Of a DNA stretch of 64,000 bases, positions 28,301-43,300 are shown in pieces. The position numbers and the translations under genes are program-made. Source of the DNA: Antedon mediterranea (Eukaryota; Echinodermata; Crinoidea; Comatulida; Antedonidae); the NCBI RefSeq assembly GCF_964355755.1, contig NC_092672.1, positions 6,386,001-6,450,000 on the forward strand. The letters run 5' to 3'. The notes beneath the pieces were generated by a model. The model was given only the letters and a program-made list of their open reading frames with translations, did no database searches and had not been told where the DNA came from. How positions within the stretch are numbered: position 1 is the first letter of the stretch; every line of letters starts with the position of its first letter.

Positions 28301-31300
28301 GCAAGCGACAGCATGGCTACGTTGTTGTCTTAATTATACCTTCACTGATGCATATGTGGCTATAATGACATTCATCAACTACCCAAAAGGGAATTTCCCT
28401 TTTTAGCCTTTAATCATTGAGTGGCTATCTCAAATTCTATGTTTCTTTTTTCTTACAAATTTTTCATGCTTACTTGATAAAATTTATTTTTAAAGCAAAC
28501 TACATTGCAAGGAATATGCGGAACACTTTCATATTTAAGGTAATATCTCAGTTACGTTTGATTGATGAATATGGTCACTGGTACATATATTGACTTACGC
28601 ATTACAATTTACCTGGAATTTCAGCTTGGTTGATTTGGGGTTGGAGGGACCTGTAATTATTTAAGGTCGGTGATTTTTTGCTGACAATGTTTTAAATGTA
28701 CATATAGAGCATGTTTGGTACACTATTCAAAAAGAGTAGGTGATCGTCGCCCGATGTTGACGCTGCACTGCTGTCTGCCATGGGTCTGTTGAGGGCCTAA
28801 TACGCATTTTTAATTTTCCAGTTAAGCTTGAGGACCAGAATAAATACATTTACATATTTCTCATTAACCAATTGTTGATGTCTTTATTTCTTACCTGTTT
28901 CATCTTGGGTGGGTTGCATAGGATCATAAGTGTCGCTTTGGTTTGGTTCATCGTAATTAAATGATATAGCACTATAATTCGTTTCTGATGCTGCAATTGC
29001 TTCATTTAGTCTTTTAATTTCCTCCTCTGAAAAGAAAATTTAATTGGAATATTAGAGGAAAGGAGAATTTATACGTTGGTAACGATCTTAATACATAGTA
29101 AAGCTCTGTCTATATTGTGACAAAAACATAAATTGACATGAGGATGTCATACTGTATCACTACCATATTTGGGCATATCATTACCATATTTGGCCATATC
29201 ACTACCATATTTGGGCATATCATTACCATATTTGGGCACATCACAATTTTTTTGTTAAACTAGCTAGCTAATTTGTAGACAGAGCTTTACACAACATTTA
29301 AGAAACATCTCTCCAACTTTCATCGTTCTAAAGCTCTGTCCACACTATTATCAAACTACAGGTAGTTTGACCAAAGAAGGGTGGTAGTGATATGCCTAAA
29401 TATGGTAGTGATATGACATCATCATGTCCATATATGGGCATATCACATTTTTTGTCACATAAAGTTTGATAGTGTAGACAAAGCTTTAGAGTAAAAAAAA
29501 AAATACATATAACATGAATGTTGACCATTTTCAAAAGATAAAAAAATAAAAACAGTGTTTGAGTATAGTAACTACTGTACCATAGTAATTTACTTTTTAT
29601 AAGGTGGTGTACTGTAGTGGAACATGAACAATTGGTCATTAAATCTGCATGTTGTTATCTTTACATAGAATGTGTATGATGAAACCAGTTTTAGCTGGAT
29701 TCACAAGCCACATTTCCCTGTAGCAAGCAGCAAAGCAAGCATGATCTTAAGTAGAATAATTCAAAGACAAAATCGACATAACATTTAAATACAGATTTCA
29801 AATTATAAAGTTACTGTATAAATACCTAACGTGTAAAATTATGAAAAAACTACTCTACTTTTCTGACATTTTGGAAAAATATAAAATAGTAAATTAATAC
29901 TAATATATTATGCTGAGGCCAAGTATTAAACTATGCTTCAGTAACAGTAAAAACTGCATTTTTGCTGAAAAAGATGCGATCAAAGTATTCAATCTCTCCC
30001 ACAAAAAAACCTAATCCAAAATGTTCGCATTTATTATAGCAAGTCCACTTCTTTAACAAAATTTAAAAAACATCTTTTAAATGATATAAAATTTGGTTTG
30101 CTTACTGTTAGGTTTTGAAATGATCCATAAAAACGTACAATTAAAATGTTTTTAATGAAAACCTAATTGTACATACAGAAAATGACAATGATAAATATTT
30201 AAATAAATTAATCAATCAAAATTCATATATCGCCATCACCAAATATAAAGAGATTTAACCTATATATTCATAAATATGGTCACTACAAATCATATTAGAC
30301 AATTATTATTATTATTGCTAAATAAATAAACCACTCTGAAAAAGAGTTTTGTTGTCAAACATGAAAGAACACATTCATCTTCTGGATGCTACAACCAGGG
30401 AGTTTCTCCCTGCTACAACCTTGACCAGTATTATAAATCATACTATTCTACAGTACAGCATTTCTAATATTTAAAAATACTGCAAGTGTAACTCCGTAAA
30501 CAAATTCACAATGATATTTATCCAAACTGACAATGACATTGAATAATCTGATCTGGTTTAGTCCTCCTAGGAATCATGTCAAAATTATTCTAACCCCTGT
30601 ATTAATCCTACCCCCACCTCCCCCACCCCTCTCCAGAAAAAAACATGCTGTAGGACATAGTTACTGCAGTACTGTTCCGTTATAACACAAATAAATGTAG
30701 TGTTATCTGGCAAATAAGAAACCAAATTTGTTCAAAAGTATAAGTTTTAATTTTGCAAAATAAAGGAACTTTACTGATGTATATTAATAAAAAAAATACT
30801 GTAAATATTAAAAATAAAACAAAATTGTTATTTAATATTAATTTGTATAATATTTTACCAACCAAAAGAATGAACCGGAAGTAACCCTTCTGTACTTGTA
30901 CAATACATATCTAACAATAACATGGACATCCAACAACTGTACTCTAATATACCATCATCTTCTCTATAAACGTACGACCCCGTAGCAGAGTTAGAACAGT
31001 CTGATAAAGTAGATATGTATACAACAATGGCCTTCAATATGACTGGAAATTTCCATCACTGTTGTTGGCAATTGGTGTGTAATGATACAGTACACTAATA
31101 CTTTCAACGGAGATCCTTTAATAAACACAATGCAACACAAAATACAGGTAGATTTCCTATACTACAAGCCCAAAGTAAAAACATATAGGGTAGTGGAAAA
31201 AGTGATTAATTTTGTGAGTAATAGAGTTGATAGGGTGTATTTGTTTACATTATGTTGTACTGTATCTGTTTTATTTATTCCATTCTATGCAGATTGGTAG

Positions 31301-34300
31301 GGTTCACAAAAAAAGCAATCACGATTATTGTAGGGTAGTGGAAAAAGTGATTAATTTTGTGAGTAATAAATAGGGTTGATGTGTGTTTGTTTACCTAGGT
31401 ATACTGTTTCAGTTTTATTTTATTTATTTTATTCTTTGTAAAGATTGGTAGGACTCACAAAAAAAAAAACAATCAAGAGTACATTTTTTATAATAAATAT
31501 ATGGTAGTGGAAATTGTTACTCATTTTGTGAGGAATATGGTTGATGTGCTTGTTTACTGCACATAAAAGTAAACCGTTTTATTCTTCTTATGTAGATAGC
31601 ATTCATTGGTAGACAAAAGTTATTATTTCAGAAAAGCAAATTTAACCAAGATATTTTTTATAACAAATTTAATGCAGTAGTGGAAATTGTGACTAATTAT
31701 CAGGAATAATAGAATTCGTGCACGGTATATAATTGCAGAATTTAAAAAAAATTAAATTTGTGTTAAAAATATATCATTTGGGTACACACAATAGTGGAAG
31801 TTTTGATTAAATGATTAATTTTTTGTTTTGTTTCATATATTCAATTAGATGTTAAATTAATTAGATGTTATTCAATTAGATGTCAAAACTTCATTCACTT
31901 TCCTGCTAAATTGCATAAGATTTTGATAATAATGATAGCAAAATGTAAAATATTTACATTAGATATTTATCAAAAATAGAATAAGTATTTGTAAGTTTGT
32001 TTTAATTGTGTCGATGACAATATTTGATCATGAGGTTTAAAAGTTCAAGTTAAATACAGTAGGGGAATTGAAGAGCTTTTATTTCTGCTTATTTAAATAT
32101 AATGAAGATTTTAATCTAGGTAGTTTTGTACAGTAATTAATTCTGATACATATTACAGTACATATTATACTACAGCATAAATAAAGTTAAAAAAGACTTT
32201 ATGGAAGTGACAGAAGAGGATAAAATCATCAGTAATTCAAAAGAAATCAATCATTGAAGTAGTAAAAGTGGACGATTTCTACATGGATAGTTTAAAGAAG
32301 TTCAATAAATAAAAATTATGATAAATTTTTTAAAAGATATATTTTTCTGGGTTTATAGTCATCGTGAAAAAATCAAAATTGATTTTACATAGCTTGATGA
32401 CAACTTGGACAAAATTGAAAGCCCCCTAATATACTGTACTGATGCAGGTATAACGACAACAACCTAAGCATGAATTACATGCAGTTTGGTGGGTGAGATT
32501 ATTCATATATTACAGTATACTTGAGGATGGGCTTATACCTGAGAGGGTGGGCTTGTACCCGAGAGAGTGGGCTTATACCTGCAACAGTTAGTAACAGTAT
32601 GCCTGTTTGTGACTTCCAATGTTACTAAAGTTCATAGATGTTTGTGTTCCTTGAATTGTTTATAACTAACAATACACTACACTATAAACAAATTAAAAGT
32701 ATGTTGTAATTTAACTATAGGTACAGTGGACAATGAAAGCAATCATTATTTGTATATTACCATTCATAAATAATAAGGTATTGTTTCCTGTGGCGTGCCG
32801 GTTACATGTGTTAAAATGTTTGTACATTGTACATACAGTAGGGTGCATTTTTTATATCTCCGCCCACCACATTACTTTTCATATAACATCCCCTTTACAG
32901 CTTTATACAGGATAACCACCATCTGGTTAACAATAATTTTAGTCCCCTCCCAAGGCTTCTTGCTACTCGGTACTAACGACTCTGCACATGCTCACTAATG
33001 TTTCAGTTTTGTGCTTCTAAGCCAATAAAAAGTTAGAAATATGTGCCACCGAAATATGAAGAAAAAGATTGAAATTTAGCATTTCATAATAAATTTGCCT
33101 TTCAACAACTGACCTTAATCTTATCCCTAAAAAGGGTTTGTTTGCTGTTAAAATGGTTAATTTAAGGACGTGATTCAATTTGTGTTTTTTTAAAGAAAAA
33201 AATTGTTTTAAAGGCTTAATAGATTTTGTGTAATATCATCAGTCAACCAAAATGCCTACAATAAATATGAATTTCACATAATTTAAATAAATGAGCAAAT
33301 TTCTTATTACTTATTATAATTACTGCCCCTTATTACAGGAAATCACAATACCCAATGATTTCTTGTTTTTATTATAGTGTAGTAAATCAAGGCCATGTTC
33401 AATAGATCATGTAATTTTATGTCTCGGGGGGGAAACTATTCAAGAGACATAGGAATATACTAAGTTGATCAATGGAATAATAATAATTTATGATTGAGAA
33501 CAAAGTATTGTAATTTAATATATCTATGTATATAATTATATTACAGTACTGTAATGTACAGGTAGATGAAAGTGATGGAATTTCATGTGGTATGCACTGT
33601 ATGAAGGAAATCGTGAATAACTAAAATTAGTCAAAATACTGAGACATTTTTCTATTTTCAAACCTAAACTTTAAGCTGCCTTGTTTACAACCATCTTCTT
33701 TTCACTAGCTCAATTTAAAAACTCTATTTTCACTCATTTTTTCTCTCTATATAAAGCCAGACACCTTGTCTAAACAACCACCTTTAACTTGACTGCTACA
33801 GCATTTTACTATCTTTGATAAACCCAATTACAGATTTCTGAGAACAACCAAATAGTGGGTATTAAGTGGATATTGACCTTATTCGCAACATTATGCACAA
33901 AAATTAGAATTGTAGATAGAACGTCGCAAACCGAGTATCCTGTTGAGTGGAATCTGTGAATGTCTTGAGTTCCAAGGTTAAATTATCTTACATGCTGTAC
34001 TGTATATTTCCATCAACGATTTAACCCACACATTAACTTTAAATGTGGACTGTCAATTTTTTCCAACTAGGTTCAATTTGTTCATACCATGTACAGTATG
34101 AAAACATTGTGCATGTATTTTTAGTTTATTTATAAAAAACGTGTTGCTTTTATAATGTACAGTATTGTTTGGATAGAAGTTTAGTTACTATACTATATTC
34201 ATTATAACTCAGGCCTATTATAAAGGATTGTTTTTACACAATGTTGCTAATCGAAACAGACCTTTATCAATAAAACATACAGATAGAAATAAATTTTTAC

Positions 34301-37300
34301 ATGATTTTAAAAGTTTATTTCTTAAAATTGTAATACAATAGTAAAGATTTTATTAATCTGGTATCTGCAATTATATCTGAATGATAATATAACTTTAACA
34401 ATTTAAAAACTGATAAAATAACAATCATTTTAAAACAGCCCACTTGTTGCTAATGTGATAACTCATAAGTTAATTGATAACATAAAAATTTAACAATGGT
34501 AATAAAACACAAATAAAAAATGAAATTTACAGTCTAATACACTAGAAAGAAGATATAATGTGTAATAATAGATTGATGCTAGCGATAGGAGAACACCTTT
34601 TACAAACACAATATGGATCATATGTAAATAATAGTGCCTGGTTCACCGCCTACTCATTGCAGCAATGAACATTGGACACAATCACAACAAAGCCAAGCTC
34701 CATCCGGTGGCATTCAATATTATTGAATACTGTACATCAGCTGATTAGCTTACAAAGAAATATCTAAATGAATGTTGCTAAAGTAAAAGATTTTTAATAT
34801 CATTTCTAAAATGAAATTATTATTATTATTATTTTAAAATAATAGTATTGTTTCCAAGAAGAATAATCTGATGTTGTTAAATGTTGTTTTAAAATTCTGT
34901 ACTGTTTGTTAACTGAAATTGTGCATAATTACACCTGTACCTGTATGTGTGCAAATTACCTCATTTGAATAAGTGTCACCTAAGGAACAAATAGGATTCC
35001 ACAAGCTTGATCTTTATTTTTTGATAATTTATACCGTACAATGTCTGGAGACCCACATTGCATTAATTTACTATGAATAGTATTGCATTAGGGTTGTCCC
35101 CTGCATTAGGGTTGTCCCCTGAATAGGGGTTGGCTGTAATGTTGGGAAAATTGTCCCTTATTCGTTGCACACAAAAGTGTCACAAATGAAAGGTTCAATT
35201 GTATTGTAACTCTTAAATAAAAGTGTGTGTAGTATTAGTAAATGAAAATGGCTGTCACAGTTTTTATATTTCTAATCGTTGATGAGGTTAAGCTCAACAT
35301 TATTCCAAAAACAGCTTCACTTTGTGATCCGATGCAGATACATGTAACACAACTTTTTTTGTTAATACTAATTATAGCTTGTTATGATACCTTGTTTATT
35401 AAATCACAAATATAATTCTAAAGTTATTTTTAAGGGGAAATATTTTTAAAGCATTCTCATATTTATTATTTTATTTATTTATATATTTATATTTATTTTA
35501 TATTACAGCTTCACTTTGTAATCCGATGCAGATATCACAAAATTTATTTTTAATATTATTATGAATTGTTATGATACCTTGTTTATTAAATCACAAATAT
35601 AATTCTAAAGTTATTTTTAAGGACATATTTTTAAAGCATTGTCATATTTACTACAAGTATTCCTGTATTGTTTACTGTATAATGGCAATGCCAGTAATTT
35701 TCCACTCCATGTGTGAAAGGTTAACTTCAATATTTTATGCATGGCACAGGTGATGTCTGATGGTTAAGTCTTGTTATAGTAAACAAATAGTTCATAATTA
35801 TATATGAGGGTAACCTTCGTTAATCAATTAATTCATTACTTAAAATTTCTCATAAATATTCACATACGTTTCTGCAACACTAACTTATCAAAAACAAACA
35901 AGTCCTTATGGTAAACACCATATGTTGACAGTAGGTATAAACTGAGAAATGTCAGTGGTGTTTTTAAAATGTTTAGTCAATATCAGGTAAACATTCAAAT
36001 TAAACAAAGGCCAATGTCGGTTTATCCAGGTAAGCTAGGCACGAAGACAATACAAATCATCCTAAATATCTTAACAGATACAAATAATATAACATTGTGT
36101 ATTGATTGTAGAAAAATGTCAAATTAAGAAATTATAAATGTAATTAATTAATAATTAATCAAGAAATTGAAAAATAGGGAAAAAGTCGGTCTAATTGAGA
36201 AGGTATCACAGTGATTTAACAAGGAAATCCAGCATTAATCTAATGAAGTCTGAAGGGTTAGGCGACATTCATAAATTAGCTGATCAGATCTGGACTGTTG
36301 AGACGAAGCTAGAACATCCGGAAAATTGGAATAGAAAGATGTAAATTCCCAAGTGGTATACATGAAAATCCGCAGTATAATATCAATAGGGAATCATTAT
36401 AATGAGTTTATCATTCATAAGCATCAATTAATCTGCAAAGGTCTACTGTACTTTCAAACAAGAACCATAATTTCAAACAAGAACCATACTGATGATACTG
36501 TATATTCCTAACATTAAATACTAGTCTTGTACATGTTGGAAGATTTTCAGACCCAAGGGGAGGAGAAAGAAGAAAATAAGAGGACAGGAAGAATGGAGAA
36601 AAAGAAAGGAGGCAGAGGATGGAAAGGATGGAAAAGAGAAAAAGGAATTATGGAGAATAGGAAGGAAGGGAAAAAAGGGAGGAGAAGGAGACTTAGAGAT
36701 TTAGTTTATAGTACCTTTGAAATAAAACTAACAATGATCATGAGATAGCACAACAGTGTTAATATTTTAGTATCTTTATACATTAAAATAAGAAGTTAGA
36801 AGTAATATTCTTGACAGGCTTACTATTTACTCTTATTTAAAAATTGTTGTTTTTTGTATGTACTGTACAGTAATGCAGATTAGTGGGACTGGGTCCATCT
36901 TTAGCCCCTTGCATAGAAATAGTCAGTCAGTTTGCTGACTGACCAATTAGTAAACATTTCACTAAGTAACTATTATTTATTAATATACTGTACATCACTC
37001 ATTTTAAATTGGGATATAAATCTAACCAACTCTTTTGGTACTAAAATATGAATGAAATATATTGGAGATGACAGCTAGACTGACAGGTGAATTATTTTAC
37101 AGTTAACAACTTAACACTGATAAAAAAAAGAAGAAAGTAGGACGACAAACACATGAGAAGGTTCACATAAGTTCATGTTTTACATTGATCACAGCAGACA
37201 CTTAAAAATACAGCACCCATAATCTATTAATCATTAAAAATTATGAATTTTATCAATGAAGTAAAATTTTGAAATTTTTTATTTTTAATTAAACAATGCT

Positions 37301-40300
37301 TTACGTTGTTTTAGATCGATAGAGTGTGTGTTGCATTACCTGGCATAGATTTTAATTATTTAATACTTGTTTTCCCCCAGGCTAAGTATAACTACGCTAT
37401 ACTATATCTTGTGCCTTACTGTACATACCACTGTGTCAGCCCAAACTACAGTGTAGTGTAGTAGTAATAATATCATGTCAATCCACTTGCCCACTAGGCT
37501 ATTGCAGACTACTACAAATACAGTATATTTCTATAATAAATTACGACAACCACAACATTACATTATTTCAACTAAGAACATTTGAATCGTTGTTTATTTT
37601 TAAAGAAGCATCTACTTTGTATGCTCTAAATCATTGTGGTACTATAAAACCACAAACATGAAGACAGCTAGTCTAATCTCTAAGCCACTTCTGCATTTTA
37701 CAAAGCCAATTTCTTTCCTCTATCACTACCCAATAAAAGTTACGCTGGTCCCTCCTGAAATATATTTAATCCCCACCCACAACTCCCCCATAATGTAGCG
37801 TGACAAAGTATACTGTACCAAGGCCAATCTTCTAGGTACTTTAAGATAAAGGAAGCTGGACTTAAACCCCTGAACACGTTTTTTATATTGAAAATTGAAA
37901 CCTAAGCCAAGCTGGCCTAGAATTCTTCCTTACCGTATATTTCGGTGTATAAGTCGCACCTGTGTATAAGACGCACCCCCAACTGAGAGTAAAATATCGG
38001 TATTTTTTATATCGTCGATGTATAAGACGCACCTTATATTTCATCAAAACAATGTTTTTTTAAATTGTAATCAATATTATTGTGATAATATATTTTGTTA
38101 TATCTACAACGGCGTCCTTTATTTAGGTTTTTTCTTACCTAGGCTCGGCCGCGCCCAGCCTCAACAAGTTCTTTCTAACTTGTTATTCATGAGTTTCGCC
38201 GCAACATCGAGTGCATGACCGTGTGTGTAACACGCACGTGTGTGGGCTAGCCTCGCTCGATCATTTCGAGAGGGCGCACGTTTTCACGGACAATCGTATT
38301 CGATTAGTATCTATGTATCCGAGAAGTGTGTACGCTAGGTCCACGCTATAATCACCTGGAGAATATACTAGTCGAATACCGTACACCATGTGCCACCAAA
38401 AGAAGGGCTTGCGCTTGGGGTACGGCGATCGTGCGTATAACTACTGTATAAATAAATACTATTCCAATCGTACGACGTAAAAACGTTTACAAATGAAATT
38501 TTATCGGAGCGCCATAATGAACAAATCTTTTCATCATATTTAGTATAACATCATGCTAAAATGACTTGAAAACTAGGCCTAGGCTAGGCAGAAGCAGGTT
38601 GCCGTTATGTTAGTTAGTTACTGTAGCTAGGCCTAGCCTACTCAGGCCTAGCAAACGAGGTGACGATAGCCTAGGCCTATGTACAATCTGTGTGGTGAGG
38701 CATTTATGTTCGGTGTATAAGACGCACCCTTAATTTGGAGGTCAAATTTGCGTGTCAAAAGTGCGACTTATACACCGAAATATACGGTACATAACTTTAT
38801 TCTTCAGTACCAATTACATAAATCTATAGTACTAGTAGATAGAAAACTTTACCGGTACCAGTGTACTACAGACAGTATACTATTCAAAATTTATGATTGA
38901 TAAAAACACATTGACATTATGGAATCAATATCATCTCATTATCATTTAAATAATTTGAATATATGCATAGCGCCAACCAATTGTATGATAATTAACAGCG
39001 TGAAAATACTGTATTATAATTGATAATATACCGTAATACATGAAGTATGTATGAAGTTCTATAATGCATTATAAAGTAATTAATTTTTGACTGGTAGAAT
39101 GTACTATAACCATGGATGACATGTTAATCAATAACTACTGTAGTATTTATGTCCTATTTATGAGTTTGACAAAAAATGTGATGTTCCCAATGGAAACGAT
39201 GATGTCATATCACTAATGAATTTGGACATCACTACCATATTTGGACACATTATACTTTTTTGTCAAACTAGTTTGATAGTGTAGACAGAGATTTACACAT
39301 TTATTTCAAAGACAGACATTATAATCCTAGTTTTGAAATTTCCCAATACTAAATGTCTGGTTGATATTTGTATACTATTAAGAGAAAGTCAAGCTTAAAT
39401 CTAGTCTAGGAACGTAATTGTTGTCCAAAACAATACAGTCTAGCCTGTCATGTAAAATTATTCTATGTGGCTGTTTTTACATTTTGTTTTAAGTCATTTT
39501 TCAGTAATTTTCTTTTTCAGGATTTATTTATTTAAAATACTTAACTACTGTATTTTATTTGACTATTTTGTGATAAAAGTTCCCTGTGGTCCAATAAAGA
39601 CAAGGCATTCAACTGTACAAAAACAAATTTTTTTATAATTTATATCAATATTAAGATTACATTTTTTGTAAAGAGAAGATAAACAAGGCCACATACATGG
39701 TGCAGTCACATGCTCAAATTTGAGTTAGTGTTTACGTCGGACCGACCGACCATCCAACCGTCTAGTGAGCTGTAGAGTTGTGTTGCACGCGACTAAAAAT
39801 ACAAATTTTAATACCATAAAGAACTGTCAAATTTGAAGTTTGAAAAAAAAAATAAAAATTCTTTGGGGCACAAAATTTGTAGGAACGGATCACTATAGTA
39901 TATAAGGGTGTTTCCATAAATTAAGGGGCCAGTGGGTATTTTAGTATTGGTGATAGTTAGTTTGCTGTTTACTCTAAATTGGTAATAGTTATTTAAAAAA
40001 TAATTTTATCATATGATAGAACAATAATATGGGTTAATACTATTACATGTTGGAAAAAAAAAATTGCAAAAAAAAACGATTTAAAAAAAAAATATATCGT
40101 GGTGTCTAGCTCATTTTATTAAAATATGTGTGACATTTAAATACACTGACATATCAGAGTTTAAAAAATATAGTACAGCAATAGTTATTTTGTATTTATT
40201 TATCATCACAATAGAGTACAAAGCAACGTTAAATATAAGCTAATTACAATTTCCCACGATTTTTTGTTTTCCACACAACGGTCCGCGACGTCCAGCATCA

Positions 40301-43300
40301 CAACGTAACATTTCGTGTCTCACTTTGTTACGTTGTTAGTACGATCTTTATTAGTGAACAGACACAAGAATTACCACTATAATGACGAAAATCGAATTAC
40401 ATTCACTACAACAGATCACTGAAATTTACCTTACACAATGTTCTACAAAATGGCGATTTTATTTAGTCAGTTACAGACGAAAAACAATTTTTTTAGAACA
40501 TTTCGTGTCTCGTATATTCGTTACGTAGTTATTCATAGACCATCGGTGGTGAACGCCGCGAGAGCTATTTCTGAAGTTGAAGGTCACGTGATTCAAGAAG
40601 CAGGCGAACTAAAGTCTCGGCGAAAAAATCATCGCTAGGATCCGCGCTAATTTCGAGTTACAGCGGTAGAGACTTTTCGTGTCCCTCTGTTACGTTGTTT
40701 CAACTGTTACGTTGTAAATAACTTCTACGCGCTTCATTGCATGTAAGTTTTGTGTATTTTTATTTTGTTAGTTTTTAGAATTTAGAAAATAGTGGGTTAT
40801 AATGAAAAATACAAGAAAATTAAACGCCAAAACTATCTTCGTACTCTACGTCAACATCATAGTCAAAAACTGGGTGTCGTATACACAATGAGACACGGTT
40901 ACGTTGGTAGTTTGTTGATACTATATAGTTGATATTTGTTTTAATGTGGTAGGAATGTTGTTTATCTCATAGCAGCTTCATAATGTATACTCAATAAACA
41001 GATATGTCTATAATTGATTAATATTTAACAAATTAATGAGCAAAATTGCAAAACATTTTCCACTAGGCAGGTTACAGCGTAACATCGTAGAAGATACGCC
41101 GTGTCTTGTTACGTAGTGTACTAGACCTTATACTGGTGTAGTATTTTGCAAATAATTAGCAATTAGTTACCATAAAATCTTTAAATTTTACATTATGCGT
41201 TTGCTATTTGGTTATTGCTTCTATATGACACAGAAAAATAAAAAGTTATTTAATTATTGTCACAAGAAATAGGGATAAAAGTTCATAGTTTACAACCACT
41301 TTCAGAATAAAAACAAATTCGTCGTTTTTTACTATTCTATTTGTTACTGTGGGAAAAAAAAGAATTGTATTTGGTTTATTTCAGTTATAATAAAAAACAT
41401 ATTACACAAAATAATGTGTAATATTAGTACATAATTTTGTTTATTTATTTAACGTTGCTATTCGACAAGATAAAATATGAATTAAATGTTTACTATAATA
41501 TACATTTAAAATACCCTCCACTATAGTGAGCGAGTCCAAGCAACTTGGTTGTCGCGTATGCGCGCCTATCATATTTGGGCGATTTCACTTGATGTGTAGG
41601 GAATATTTAACTTGTTTCAATTACAATCTACGGAAGATATACTAAGGTTTTATAAATTTAACAATAATTAATAACTTTATTTAAATTGATAAAAACAATT
41701 ACGTATAATATAAACGCAAGGCTGTGGATAACAATTTATTATGAACGAAATCAAATCAAAACAACAAAGAACAATAGGTTCTCCAGTAATAGGATAGTAG
41801 GCCTATTGCCACGTGCTTGGGCAATGAACTCTGCTCCACATTGCGATAAGTTTATTTTTAGCTGGCTCGGCGACTCCGAAGCTGAAAGGGGTGACTGGTA
41901 TTTCTACAGGTCTGTACGATAATTATTAAGGGTTTTCCGAAATATCACGTGCTTGGCTATAATGAACTCTCCTCCACATTGAGATCGCGTTTATTTTTTA
42001 GCTGACTCGGCGACTCCGGCAATATTTCTACAGCGACAGTATATATACTCCATGTACGATAATTATTAATAGGGTTTTCCGAAACACCACGTGCTTGGCT
42101 AATAAAATTCTCCTCCAAATTGAGATCGCGTTTATTTTTAGCTGTTCAGTTTGATGAACCTTTATTTTTTAATTTTTATTGAAAACCATCGTGATTGCCG
42201 GTCTCGGCGACTCCCGGTGCTCAAATGGGGTGACTGGTATCATTTCGGTCATGGTTCGGTGAACCTTTATTTTGTTGGCCAAAACCCACACGCTTGCTTC
42301 GTCGGCTCCCTACAAAGAGATCGCGCTTAGTTTAATGGGGAACCTTTATTTACTCTTCGTTTTAAATATATTCCATAGACTTCAACATTATAACTAGTCT
42401 ACTGTTTTCCCGATGTGGTTTAAAAACAATTATAAAAGAATGAGAAATAAAGTCAACAGACATTTTACAACATTTAAAAATAATACGTAAAAAACATTTA
42501 TACCCAGTATAACTAAGACAAAATTATCAGTAACATATTAATTTTATTATAATAATAAAATGATAATAATAAATATTTGATGAATAAAATTAATATTTTA
42601 AACTAATAATCTGAAAAGAAAGCAATAGTTTTAGTCAAATCAATTTATGAGCATAACTCAAGAAAGACAAATATATACAGTGTTCATTTATTGTTTTATA
42701 ATTAATAATAATAAATATTATAATCCATCAACATAAGATAAGAAAACACTTTCTTTAGTATAGTAGGCCTAACATATTTTATAATAATAATAGATATATT
42801 TATTTTTATTTAAATTTGTATAATTTATATTAAAAATACTTAATTACATACTTTATATTTCTATATGATGATGAATCAAATTTAACCCAGATGGGCAAAT
42901 CTAATGTTTCATTGTCATTTTTTTCATCTATACAGATCAGCAGTTTATCAACAATGTTACCGTTCCAATTGAAAACTGCATTTAACCCCAAAAATAGAGA
43001 GTGTTGACAAAGTGCGAGGCAAGCGAGGCATGCGCGGCATGCCAAATATTTGTGCGAGGCATCATTTTATCATTTCCAAAAGTGCGAGGCATGCGAGGCA
43101 TATAGTTTACAATTTCAAAAAGGTGCGAGGCATATCTTAACGTGCTATTATGCTATATTATAGGCCTAATAATCAATCGATACAAGCGTATCTAAATAGA
43201 TTCGTGTATACACTCATCATGTTGTTTATATTTATGTAACGATTGTTTTTTCATTCAAGTCATAGGCCTATCGTGTCAAATTTTACTTTTACAAAAGTGC

